DNA of 6,503 nt from Campylobacter sp. (lineage in GTDB: Bacteria > Campylobacterota > Campylobacteria > Campylobacterales > Campylobacteraceae). Under the pieces are notes generated by a model. That model worked only from the letters and a program-made list of their open reading frames with translations, was not told where the DNA came from and ran no database searches. Shown one piece after another: positions 1-5,311 of this stretch. The position numbers and the translations under genes are program-made. The stretch lies in NCBI GenBank assembly GCA_017940085.1, contig JAGAZK010000196.1:1-6503 (forward strand). The letters are read 5' to 3'. Numbering within the stretch: the first letter of the stretch is position 1; every line of letters starts with the position of its first letter.

Positions 1-1043
1 CCAAAACAGACAACGACACGATTTATGATGATAGTGTTTTGAGTGCGAGAGTAACCGCACTTGAAAACGCTCCAAGCAGTTCTTATGACGATAGTGCGAT
101 TATTGCGAGAATACAAGCACTTGAAAATAATAGTCCCGGTCAAATCAATTATATCAAATCATCACCACTCACAAGTGATTTTAAAGGCATTAGAAGCACA
201 GTTGATCCAAGCGACGACCCAAATATTATAGGCTCACTTGATTATGGATTTATTTGGTTTAATATTCTCTCCAGGACTTATTTCATTTACAAAGGCATAG
301 ACCCAAACACAAATAAAATTATTTGGGAGCAAGTAGGACTCAATCAAAAAACTTTTGATGAGATAAGTATTACGCTAGGGACATCAGTCGGATTTGGCTT
401 AGGTCAAGCAAGATTAGTTGATGTTAATGGCAATGAATATTTTGAGCCAAGCGATAGCGAAGTAACGCCATTTGGCACATACCCGACTAGAACAAATTTT
501 CAAGCCGGGAGATATTTTGTGATTGATGGCGAGAAATATGATTTTAGCATTAGTTATGTAGGCTCGCAACCATACCGCTCAAACAATGTGTGGTGCTATC
601 TAAGCCCATTTAATCCAAATCAATCTCTAAGCGTAGCTCTAACAACTGCTTCAAGCTCTACTTACACTGCATTTAATGGGACAAGCACTAATATTTGGAG
701 CGAGTGCAAGATTAAATTTACCTCTCCTCTCCCAAGTAAAATCATAGGCATTAGATTTAGTTCTATGTTTGGAAGTAGTTCGGTCAAATCTTTATTTGGA
801 CAAAGTCCAAATTTTGCTGAGATTAGATTTAAATCAAATGATATTATCTTAGCCGGTCTTGGGTGGGAAAATATTTCAGTATCTCAAGCCACGCAAAACG
901 CAGTATCTGCTATAAACAACACAACAACCTCTCAAAACAGGCTTTTGCTTGGAGCTAATATTGATTATACTGATTTGAGCGTTTATACTGATAACTCGAG
1001 TGCAGCAAGTGTTATTAGTGAAAATAGAGCATATTTAAGTTAG
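1..1043 (+). CDS. Phage fibre-like structural protein, 5' end outside window
   Basis: The reading frame is open from the window edge (first full codon at 3), so the true start lies upstream. The TTG at 39 is an internal leucine inside a repeat, not a start. About 346 residues are visible. Residues 8-27 and 28-47 are two copies of a 20-residue unit (YDDS, hydrophobic/A-R, ALEN), preceded by KTDNDTI, the tail of an earlier unit. Such DDS..ALE repeats are typical of coiled-coil shafts of phage fibre proteins. Residues about 70-112 (G-x-L-D-Y-G-F-I-W-F-N ... W-E-Q-V-G) resemble the short 'G.lW.N...W' module common in fibre and other virion appendage proteins. The rest is serine/threonine/asparagine-rich and beta-like, with no enzyme motif. 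It probably forms a trimeric fibre used in host attachment, but a head fibre or decoration protein is also possible. Lying upstream of the tape measure gene is unusual for a tail fibre. It ends 7 bases from the stop of the convergent membrane-protein gene. Confidence 0.7.
   Translation, partial: KTDNDTIYDDSVLSARVTALENAPSSSYDDSAIIARIQALENNSPGQINYIKSSPLTSDFKGIRSTVDPSDDPNIIGSLDYGFIWFNILSRTYFIYKGIDPNTNKIIWEQVGLNQKTFDEISITLGTSVGFGLGQARLVDVNGNEYFEPSDSEVTPFGTYPTRTNFQAGRYFVIDGEKYDFSISYVGSQPYRSNNVWCYLSPFNPNQSLSVALTTASSSTYTAFNGTSTNIWSECKIKFTSPLPSKIIGIRFSSMFGSSSVKSLFGQSPNFAEIRFKSNDIILAGLGWENISVSQATQNAVSAINNTTTSQNRLLLGANIDYTDLSVYTDNSSAASVISENRAYLS
24..143 (+). repeat. Tandem 60-bp coding repeat, two units
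   Basis: Units 24-83 and 84-143 encode YDDSVLSARVTALENAPSSS and YDDSAIIARIQALENNSPGQ. The first bases of the window look like the end of a preceding unit, so the array extends upstream. Conserved positions are YDDS, AR and ALEN; the linker varies. This is a protein-level repeat of a fibre shaft, and its copy number may vary between related phages. Confidence 0.8.
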
Positions 1044-1050
1044 AGATGAA

Positions 1051-1311
1051 TTAAGGAGCCGGTTTGCTAAGTAAATTTATAATCGCTTTGCACCAAAAAT
1101 ACAAAAACGCACCGATTAATACACTAATAGCAGGATTTATACCTAAAAATATCAGTGCGACAGGAACAACAACAAAAAACAATAAAACAATCAAAAATGA
1201 TTTTAGTTTGCCACTTTCTTTTAATGCGTATATAACAAAAGCTATAATCATCAAAACCATTATAAAAGCTTCTAATGGTCCAGCAATAAAAGGCGAACTA
1301 TACCAAGCCAT
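1051..1311 (-). CDS. Small three-helix membrane protein, probable phage moron
   Basis: An 86-residue protein starting MAWYSSPFIAG on ATG 1311-1309. I prefer this to the in-frame TTG at 1353 because AAAAGGA lies 6 bases before the ATG and the TATAAT box at 1336-1331 would fall inside the longer version. Predicted membrane helices lie at about residues 12-30, 38-56 and 60-74. The charged loop KESGKLK (31-37) and lysines near the C-terminus suggest a periplasmic N-terminus and cytoplasmic C-terminus by the positive-inside rule. There is no cleavable signal peptide and no recognised family. It faces against all surrounding tail genes, ends 7 bases from the convergent fibre gene, and begins 63 bases from the divergent tape measure start. 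An opposite-strand gene with its own promoter inside a late operon fits a moron. Superinfection exclusion or another change to the host envelope is a guess from context only. A holin is less likely, given the promoter and position. Confidence 0.72.
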   Translation of the reverse strand: MAWYSSPFIAGPLEAFIMVLMIIAFVIYALKESGKLKSFLIVLLFFVVVPVALIFLGINPAISVLIGAFLYFWCKAIINLLSKPAP

Positions 1312-1317
1312 TTTAAA

Positions 1318-1323
1318 TCCTTT
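1318..1323 (-). promoter_or_regulatory. Ribosome binding site deciding the membrane-protein start
   Basis: The minus strand reads AAAGGA followed by 6 bases (TTTAAA) and ATG at 1311. The spacing is good, and this site selects the 86-residue form over the TTG-started 100-residue form. Confidence 0.7.
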
Positions 1324-1330
1324 TTTTAAA

Positions 1331-1336
1331 ATTATA
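1331..1336 (-). promoter_or_regulatory. -10 box (TATAAT) of the membrane-protein gene
   Basis: The minus strand reads TTTAGATATAAT here, a perfect sigma-70 -10 hexamer. No clear -35 box is seen. Instead, AT-rich runs (TTTAAATTTAG, CAAATTTGG, TTTTTTAAT) recur upstream, as described for Campylobacter vegetative promoters, which often lack a -35. Transcription would begin near 1324-1325, giving a leader of about 13 bases that still keeps most of the Shine-Dalgarno. This supports independent expression of the minus-strand gene. Confidence 0.55.
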
Positions 1337-1374
1337 TCTAAATTTAAAGCCAAATTTGCAAGGAATATTAAAAA

Positions 1375-3864
1375 ATGGAAGAATTAAAGATCAAAATTAC
1401 AACCGATACCGCTAATGCTACTACTTCAATAAATAGTTTTCTAAAAACTACAAATAATCTAAGATCAAATATTGATTTACTTGCCCACTCACTTCAAGCT
1501 TTAAAACTTGGTGGAGATATGTTTGGGGATTTAATTAAATCATCAATATCTTTAAACGCAAATTTAGAAGATCTACATTTGAAACTCACTGGTCTTATTT
1601 CTGCAAATACTGCAAATATCACTTCTACCGGAGCAGTGATTGATGCTCAACAAAAATGGGCTTTGGCATCTGATACGGCAAGTGCGGTTTTAGGCTCTCT
1701 TAGCGATACCGCACGAAATACAGGCATAAACATAAGCGATCTAAGCAATGCTTTTTCTATGTTTTATGCTACTTCTTCAAATCAAGGAAGTATCGACAAA
1801 GCAAAAGCTGCTTTTGAGAGCGTAGCTTATGCAGTCAAAGTAAGCGGCAAAAATATGAATGATCTAACTTCTATGTTTGATTCTCTTGCCACAGGCACTG
1901 TCATAGCCGGATCTGAAATGGGTGCGTTTATGCGAATTATCGGACTTACAAACGAAGAATTAAAAGAGGCAAATGCAAACGGCAAAGTATTTGATCTGCT
2001 CATCGAAAAAACAGCTAAATTTAAAGAACTAAGCGAATTTAGCGGCGGTAGTTTTAATAGTATTTTAGCTCAGTTTAAAAACGAACTCGCAAATCTCACA
2101 GCTGAGCTTGGAAAGCCTATTTTTGAGAGTTTTAAAAATGGTTTAGCAAGCACGAATGAATTTTTAAAAAACAATCATTCAAATTTAGTAAATTTAGGCT
2201 CGGCTGCAGTTAGCGGTGCTAAACATATCGGCATTTTTGTAGCAGCACTTTATAGCTCAAGAATTGCTTTGAGTGCATTTAATACTCTGAGTGCTTCGTC
2301 AAAATCAATTATTAATGCGAGTTTTGGGGCAAATTTATTTAGTGCAGCAAATGCCACAAAGGCTTTAAATCTTGCTTTAAATGGACTTAAAACGACATTT
2401 AAAACATTTTTACCGACTGCGATTGTATTTACAGCCTTTGAGGGATTAATGAGCTATTTTAGCAATGCCAAAAAAGCAAGTGATGATTTACAAAGATCTC
2501 TAAATTTAACTTCCAAAGAGCTAAAAAACTTCAGCTCCGCACAGCTCCAAAATGAAATCAACAAAGCAAAGGCAACTTTAATTGATTTGTATAAAGCAAG
2601 ACGAGATATAAATTTAGAGCGAAAAAATTTCGGTCTAAGCCAAATGAACGACGAAGAAAAAACAGCAGCAAGAGCTAAATTTGATGAATATTCTAAAAAT
2701 ATTGACGCTCTTGAAGCCAAAATCAAAGAGCTAAAAGACGCCCAAAACGGTATATTTAAAAATGATGAATTTGGCGAACTTGTATCCAATCCAAATTTAA
2801 CCACACAAAACGCCACAAAAATTACTCAAAAAAATATTCAAGATGAGCTAAAACTAAGACTTGAATACTACAAAGCTATCGGCGACAAAGAAAATGAAAG
2901 AAGAGTCCAAAATGAAATCACTACAAATCGTTTAAAACAACTCGGTCTAAACAATCTCCAAATACAAAAATATTTAGCAGATGAAGAAGCCTCGTATCAA
3001 GCAAACAAAGAGCTCCAAATGCTAAAATCTAAAGAAAGATATTATGAACTTTTAAGCGACAAAGCTAAAGCCGCACGCGTAGCAAACCAAATTCAAAGCT
3101 TACAAATGCAACAATCAGGCGAATTTAGCAATGAAGAAATAGCAAATTCAGTTTATGGCAAAGAGCGTCAAAATAACAACTACAACACTCTATATTCTCA
3201 AATGGGCTATGAAGATAATGAGGCTTTGAAATTTCAACTTAGATTAGATCAAATTGACGAATTTCAAGCGGGGGAGCTTGAAAGAATAGAAAATCACTAC
3301 GCTTTGCTCGAGCAAAACGCTCAAAATCACGCAAACAAACAAGCCGAGATTGAAAGAGCCAAAATGCAATCAATCATGAGTGCAAGCGGTGCGGGATTTG
3401 ATATGCTCGGCTCTTTGGCTCAAAGTTTCTACACACTTAGCGGCAATCAAAACAAAGACGCAATGAGAGCTTATCAAGCTTTAATGGTAGGAAAAGCCAT
3501 TGTCAATACTTACACCGCAGCCACAAATGCATACGCATCAAGCGGCAATCCGTATCTCGGAGCCGCAATGGCTGCTGTAGCAATCGCTCAAGGCATGGCA
3601 CAAGTAGCAATGATAAAAGCCCAAAAATTTCACACCGGCGGATTTGTGAGCGGATTGGGAAATGACGAAGTCCCAGCGATTTTACAAACCGGCGAAGGCG
3701 TTTTGAGTCGCAAAGGTATGGCAAATTTAGACACACTAAATTTAGGTCAAGCTAGAGATGATGATGGCGGCGTTACTATTATTAATTCGTTTGATAATAA
3801 TGTATTTGAGCAATGGGCGACATCAAGAATAGGGAGAAAAACACTAAAAAACATCATAAATTAG
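1375..3864 (+). CDS. Phage tail tape measure protein
   Basis: An 829-residue protein that sets tail length, acts as the scaffold around which tail tube subunits polymerise, and is expelled at DNA injection. The N-terminal part (about 1-280) has the helical make-up of lambda-like tape measures, including the stretch DSLATGTVIAGSEMGAFMRI. Hydrophobic segments lie at about 284-303, 344-362 and 725-747. Long charged helical or coiled-coil regions fill about 364-463 and 480-690. The C-terminus carries the classic FHTGGFV (from F752), DEVPAILQ and GEGVLSRKGM (773-782) sequence found at the end of many tape measures. ATG 1375 follows AAGGAA with about 10 bases of spacing. With the usual rule of about 0.15 nm per residue, tail length would be near 120 nm (inference). 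No lysozyme or peptidase domain is visible. The gene usually sits after tail tube and chaperone genes; here an opposite-strand gene precedes it. The TAG stop abuts the palindromic element. Confidence 0.93.
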   Translation: MEELKIKITTDTANATTSINSFLKTTNNLRSNIDLLAHSLQALKLGGDMFGDLIKSSISLNANLEDLHLKLTGLISANTANITSTGAVIDAQQKWALASDTASAVLGSLSDTARNTGINISDLSNAFSMFYATSSNQGSIDKAKAAFESVAYAVKVSGKNMNDLTSMFDSLATGTVIAGSEMGAFMRIIGLTNEELKEANANGKVFDLLIEKTAKFKELSEFSGGSFNSILAQFKNELANLTAELGKPIFESFKNGLASTNEFLKNNHSNLVNLGSAAVSGAKHIGIFVAALYSSRIALSAFNTLSASSKSIINASFGANLFSAANATKALNLALNGLKTTFKTFLPTAIVFTAFEGLMSYFSNAKKASDDLQRSLNLTSKELKNFSSAQLQNEINKAKATLIDLYKARRDINLERKNFGLSQMNDEEKTAARAKFDEYSKNIDALEAKIKELKDAQNGIFKNDEFGELVSNPNLTTQNATKITQKNIQDELKLRLEYYKAIGDKENERRVQNEITTNRLKQLGLNNLQIQKYLADEEASYQANKELQMLKSKERYYELLSDKAKAARVANQIQSLQMQQSGEFSNEEIANSVYGKERQNNNYNTLYSQMGYEDNEALKFQLRLDQIDEFQAGELERIENHYALLEQNAQNHANKQAEIERAKMQSIMSASGAGFDMLGSLAQSFYTLSGNQNKDAMRAYQALMVGKAIVNTYTAATNAYASSGNPYLGAAMAAVAIAQGMAQVAMIKAQKFHTGGFVSGLGNDEVPAILQTGEGVLSRKGMANLDTLNLGQARDDDGGVTIINSFDNNVFEQWATSRIGRKTLKNIIN

Positions 3865-3886
3865 GCTTTGTCTTTTGAGTGCTTTT
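3865..3886 (+). repeat. Left terminal inverted repeat of the palindrome
   Basis: Begins GCTTT immediately after the tape measure stop and continues into TTTTGAGTGCTTTT (3873-3886). It pairs with 4177-4198, with three mismatches at 3870-3872. Confidence 0.75.
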
Positions 3887-3915
3887 TGGCGATTGTTCGT
3901 GCTTACTCCCTGCGA

Positions 3916-3931
3916 CATACGCTCAAGTATG
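3916..3931 (+). other. Hairpin with GCTCAA loop, left copy
   Basis: Stem CATAC/GTATG encloses loop GCTCAA (3921-3926). The stem can extend by CGA/TCG (3913-3915 with 3933-3935) around a bulged G at 3932. Its partner in the inverted right half (4134-4148) keeps the loop but has a different, still complementary stem. Confidence 0.6.
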
Positions 3932-3949
3932 GTCGTTCGCACTCTGTCT

Positions 3950-3971
3950 GCTTTGCAGTTGTGAGCAAAGC
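3950..3971 (+). other. Hairpin GCTTTGC/GCAAAGC
   Basis: A perfect 7-bp stem (3950-3956 with 3965-3971) around an 8-base loop. It lies in the part of the left half (about 3941-3975) that has no counterpart in the right half. It is followed by an A-rich run rather than a T tract, so it is not a plus-strand terminator. Confidence 0.5.
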
Positions 3972-4003
3972 GAAACAAAAAACGCTAAAAATCATCTCAA
4001 AAT

Positions 4004-4035
4004 ACTTCGCCTTATAAATTTAAAGGCAAATTTGA
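4004..4035 (+). repeat. 32-bp direct repeat, copy 1
   Basis: Starts ACTTCGCCTT and ends GCAAATTTGA. It matches copy 2 (4336-4367) at 30 of 32 positions, the differences being A/G at the 11th base and G/A at the 22nd. The copies are offset by 332 bases. This one sits in the central loop of the palindrome. Confidence 0.8.
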
Positions 4036-4042
4036 AAAATTT

Positions 4043-4073
4043 AATAAATTTTTATTGTTTATAAAAATTTATT
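4043..4073. repeat. Central AT-only hairpin, 13-bp perfect stem
   Basis: AATAAATTTTTAT (4043-4055) and ATAAAAATTTATT (4061-4073) pair perfectly around loop TGTTT. This is the centre of the large palindrome. The stem has no G or C and is not a typical intrinsic terminator; in supercoiled DNA it would be a likely cruciform or melting site. Confidence 0.7.
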
Positions 4074-4133
4074 GATTAAAAGCTTTAAGTTTTGAGATGA
4101 TTTTGTGGGTTGTGCGGTTTTTGGCGAATGAAG

Positions 4134-4148
4134 CGGACTGAGCGTCCG
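4134..4148 (-). other. Hairpin with GCTCA loop, right inverted copy
   Basis: On the minus strand, stem CGGAC/GTCCG encloses loop GCTCA. The flank on one side (minus-strand CTCACTGCAA) and TTCGC on the other match those of the left copy. A further GTTTTTG/CAAAAAC stem (4117-4123 with 4160-4166) encloses it. Confidence 0.6.
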
Positions 4149-4176
4149 TTGCAGTGAGACAAAAACAAACTCCCGC

Positions 4177-4198
4177 AAAAGCACTCAAAAATTAAAGC
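4177..4198 (-). repeat. Right terminal inverted repeat of the palindrome
   Basis: AAAAGCACTCAAAA (4177-4190) is the exact reverse complement of 3873-3886. AAAGC (4194-4198) matches GCTTT at the left end. It is followed directly by TAG, the same three bases that precede the left end. Confidence 0.75.
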
Positions 4199-4203
4199 TA
4201 GAT

Positions 4204-4314
4204 AAGCCAAATTTAGCAAATTTATTTTAAAGATGATAAAAGGGTTGGCTAAGAAGTATTTAAACGATTTTAAACGGCTTTTAAAAGCATTTAAACGCTA
4301 TTTAGTTTTGGCTT
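4204..4314 (+). other. Competing stem pairings in the leader of the tail-tip genes
   Basis: AGCCAA at 4205-4210 can pair with TTGGCT at 4245-4250. As the longer AAGCCAAA (4204-4211) it can instead pair with TTTGGCTT at 4307-4314, which is followed by a T run (4313-4318). The two pairings exclude each other. This could be an attenuator-like switch, but the stems are short and the second loop is about 95 bases, so chance is a real alternative. Confidence 0.25.
4259..4297 (+). repeat. Four helically phased TTTAAA(C/A)G boxes
   Basis: TTTAAACG occurs at 4259-4266, 4269-4276 and 4290-4297, with the variant TTTAAAAG at 4280-4287. The starts are 10, 11 and 10 bases apart, which puts all four on one face of the helix. 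The variant lies in the perfect palindrome GCTTTTAAAAGC (4277-4288). This may be a binding array for a dimeric or bending protein upstream of the tail-tip genes. No function is proven. Confidence 0.5.
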
Positions 4315-4335
4315 TTTTCTACTAGGCTGTGTTAG

Positions 4336-4367
4336 ACTTCGCCTTGTAAATTTAAAAGCAAATTTGA
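4336..4367 (+). repeat. 32-bp direct repeat, copy 2
   Basis: The second copy ends 26 bases before the TTG start of the next tail gene. After a short gap, both copies are followed by ATAAATTTT, so similarity reaches slightly past the 32 bases. Recombination between the copies would delete 332 bases, including the right half of the palindrome and the phased boxes. Confidence 0.8.
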
Positions 4368-4381
4368 CAATAAATTTTACG

Positions 4382-4388
4382 AAAGGAA
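4382..4388 (+). promoter_or_regulatory. Ribosome binding site selecting the TTG start at 4394
   Basis: AAAGGAA, with GGA (4385-4387) 6 bases before TTG 4394. No comparable site precedes the TTG at 4364, so the 305-residue form is preferred. Confidence 0.65.
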
Positions 4389-4393
4389 TTAAT

Positions 4394-5311
4394 TTGAGAG
4401 TTATAAATTTCTCAGACAACAATCTCACTTATAATTCAAACACAAAGTATATTTATATTGACAATTTTGAAAATAAGTGTGAGCTAAAATGGACTTATAC
4501 AAATACATTTCCTGTAAGTTTATTTGTAGAAGATTACACTAAAACGCAAGATTGTAGCTTTGAGTTTGATTTAAACAATCTTGCCCCAAATGCTTCAAAA
4601 GATATTACAATCAAAATAAAAAAACCAAAAGACATATATCAAGTTATATCTTTAAGTATAAGTTTTGAAGAAGTTGGTGCGCTAAATTATGGCTCTCACC
4701 CATATCGTCATCAAATAGCTTTTACTATTTATATTAGAAATTTTGCTCTTTTTGATTATAAAATGCTTTTTGGATATACCCGCACGATAAATTACAAAAC
4801 CGATATTTTTACTTCACAAAACGGCACTGAAAATAGAGTGGCTTTGATGAATAAAGGGATAATGGAGTTTGATTTTGGGAGTGTGGTTTTAGAGCCAAAT
4901 AACGGCTTAAGAGAAACATTGATTTATGGGCTTAATGGATCGCTTTTGCTTTTGCCGCTTTGGGAGTTTGAATACAAAGTGCCTTTTAGAGCTACTAATA
5001 ATTTTAATGATTATTTTATTCCGATCCCCCAAATTGCTATCAATATTCTAAGACACACGGGCTATATTTGGATTGATAAAGCGTGTTGCCAAATCACAAG
5101 CATAGCCCAAAATACAGATCAATTCACAAAAGATGATTTTCCTTTTTATTGCCAAGTTAGAGCGCTTGAATTTACTCCCAGAAGTGCCCTAAAAGAGCTA
5201 AAACAAGTCATTCCGTTAGCTCTTGTTAGCCCAAAATCAAATGCACAGCAGACAAATTATGATAGCGATACAAAGACTAAATTTGATTTAAAATTTGTGG
5301 AGATAAGATGA
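4394..5311 (+). CDS. Phage tail protein, probable distal-tail/tail-tip component
   Basis: Starting at TTG 4394 gives 305 residues (MRVINFSDNN...). I prefer this to the in-frame TTG at 4364 because AAAGGAA (4382-4388) sits just before it, its GGA 6 bases from the codon, and 4364 has no ribosome site. The protein is beta-rich with no signal peptide or membrane helix. Residues about 134-165 contain YKTDIFTSQNGTENRVAL followed by an E-F-D-F-G stretch. This resembles the 'T-D-I-x-T-S-x-N-G-T-E-x-R' region I associate with tail proteins encoded just after the tape measure in Mu-like siphophages. From position and length, a distal tail protein capping the tube and joining it to the hub is the best guess. 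The exact family is not certain. It overlaps the next gene by 4 bases (ATGA), so the two are translationally coupled. Confidence 0.7.
   Translation: MRVINFSDNNLTYNSNTKYIYIDNFENKCELKWTYTNTFPVSLFVEDYTKTQDCSFEFDLNNLAPNASKDITIKIKKPKDIYQVISLSISFEEVGALNYGSHPYRHQIAFTIYIRNFALFDYKMLFGYTRTINYKTDIFTSQNGTENRVALMNKGIMEFDFGSVVLEPNNGLRETLIYGLNGSLLLLPLWEFEYKVPFRATNNFNDYFIPIPQIAINILRHTGYIWIDKACCQITSIAQNTDQFTKDDFPFYCQVRALEFTPRSALKELKQVIPLALVSPKSNAQQTNYDSDTKTKFDLKFVEIR

Larger units (their letters stand above)
3988..4104. repeat. Inner 15-bp perfect inverted repeat, 87-base spacer
   Basis: AAAATCATCTCAAAA at 3988-4002 and TTTTGAGATGATTTT at 4090-4104 are exact reverse complements. They are nested inside the outer arms and enclose the AT hairpin at 4043-4073 and the first copy of the 32-bp direct repeat. 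Confidence 0.8.
3865..4198. repeat. 334-bp imperfect palindrome, MITE-like or foldback element
   Basis: Terminal arms 3865-3886 and 4177-4198 match as inverted repeats at 19 of 22 positions, with a perfect 14-bp core TTTTGAGTGCTTTT. Both ends are flanked by TAG (3862-3864, which is the tape measure stop, and 4199-4201), which could be a 3-bp target duplication. Inner arms 3988-4002 and 4090-4104 are a perfect 15-bp inverted repeat. Between outer and inner arms the two halves still align as inverted copies (for example CTCCCTGCGA versus CTCACTGCAA), with about 35 extra bases on the left near 3941-3975. The centre is an AT hairpin. No transposase is present, so mobilisation would be in trans. 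Alternatively it is a large regulatory or terminator-like RNA structure. The structure is seen directly; the mobile-element reading is inference. Confidence 0.6.
3865..4393. other. Structured non-coding gap between tape measure and tail-tip genes
   Basis: About 530 bases lack a credible gene inside a cluster whose next genes overlap by 4 and 8 bases. From left to right it contains a 334-bp imperfect palindrome (3865-4198), a linker with competing AGCCAA/TTGGCT pairings (4204-4314), four phased TTTAAA(C/A)G boxes (4259-4297), and a second copy of a 32-bp direct repeat just before the next gene (4336-4367). The only plus-strand ORF, at 3879-4064, lies inside the palindrome and looks like chance. 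No tRNA, CRISPR array or clear promoter for the downstream genes was recognised. Confidence 0.8.

Noticed and set aside
1312..1353. Longer 100-residue form of the membrane protein starting at TTG 1353
   Set aside because: No ribosome site precedes it, and the TATAAT box and the AAAGGA would both lie inside the coding region; ATG 1311 fits better.
1064..1387. Plus-strand 107-residue ORF with AAGGAG five bases before a TTG, in the usual place of a tail chaperone
   Set aside because: It is antisense to a hydrophobic protein with clear helices, promoter and ribosome site. Its product is a lysine-rich, low-order sequence typical of a shadow frame, and the AAGGAG is simply the complement of the last codons of the minus-strand gene.
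2454..2816. Minus-strand 120-residue ORF
   Set aside because: It lies wholly inside the tape measure gene, antisense to its coiled-coil part, with no sign of independent expression.
3503..3736. Minus-strand 77-residue ORF
   Set aside because: It is antisense to the conserved C-terminus of the tape measure protein; a shadow frame.
3879..4064. Plus-strand 61-residue cysteine-rich ORF
   Set aside because: It begins at a GTG inside the terminal inverted repeat, without a ribosome site, and runs through the palindrome into the AT hairpin. Its composition follows the repeat structure rather than a protein.
4043..4073. AT hairpin as a Rho-independent terminator
   Set aside because: The stem has no GC pairs and no following T tract on the plus strand, so it does not meet the usual pattern.
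3865..4198. CRISPR array, retron RNA or diversity-generating template repeat
   Set aside because: The repeats are inverted rather than regularly spaced direct units, and no Cas, reverse transcriptase or A-rich variable/template pair is visible in the window.
4364..4369. TTGACA as a -35 box for the tail-tip genes
   Set aside because: The -10 position 17 bases on (near 4387-4392) is poor, and a start near 4400 would cut off the ribosome site and the TTG start. In this AT-rich host a lone TTGACA means little.
4364..4393. TTG 4364 as start of the tail-tip gene
   Set aside because: It lies within the direct repeat and has no Shine-Dalgarno; TTG 4394 has AAAGGAA at good spacing.
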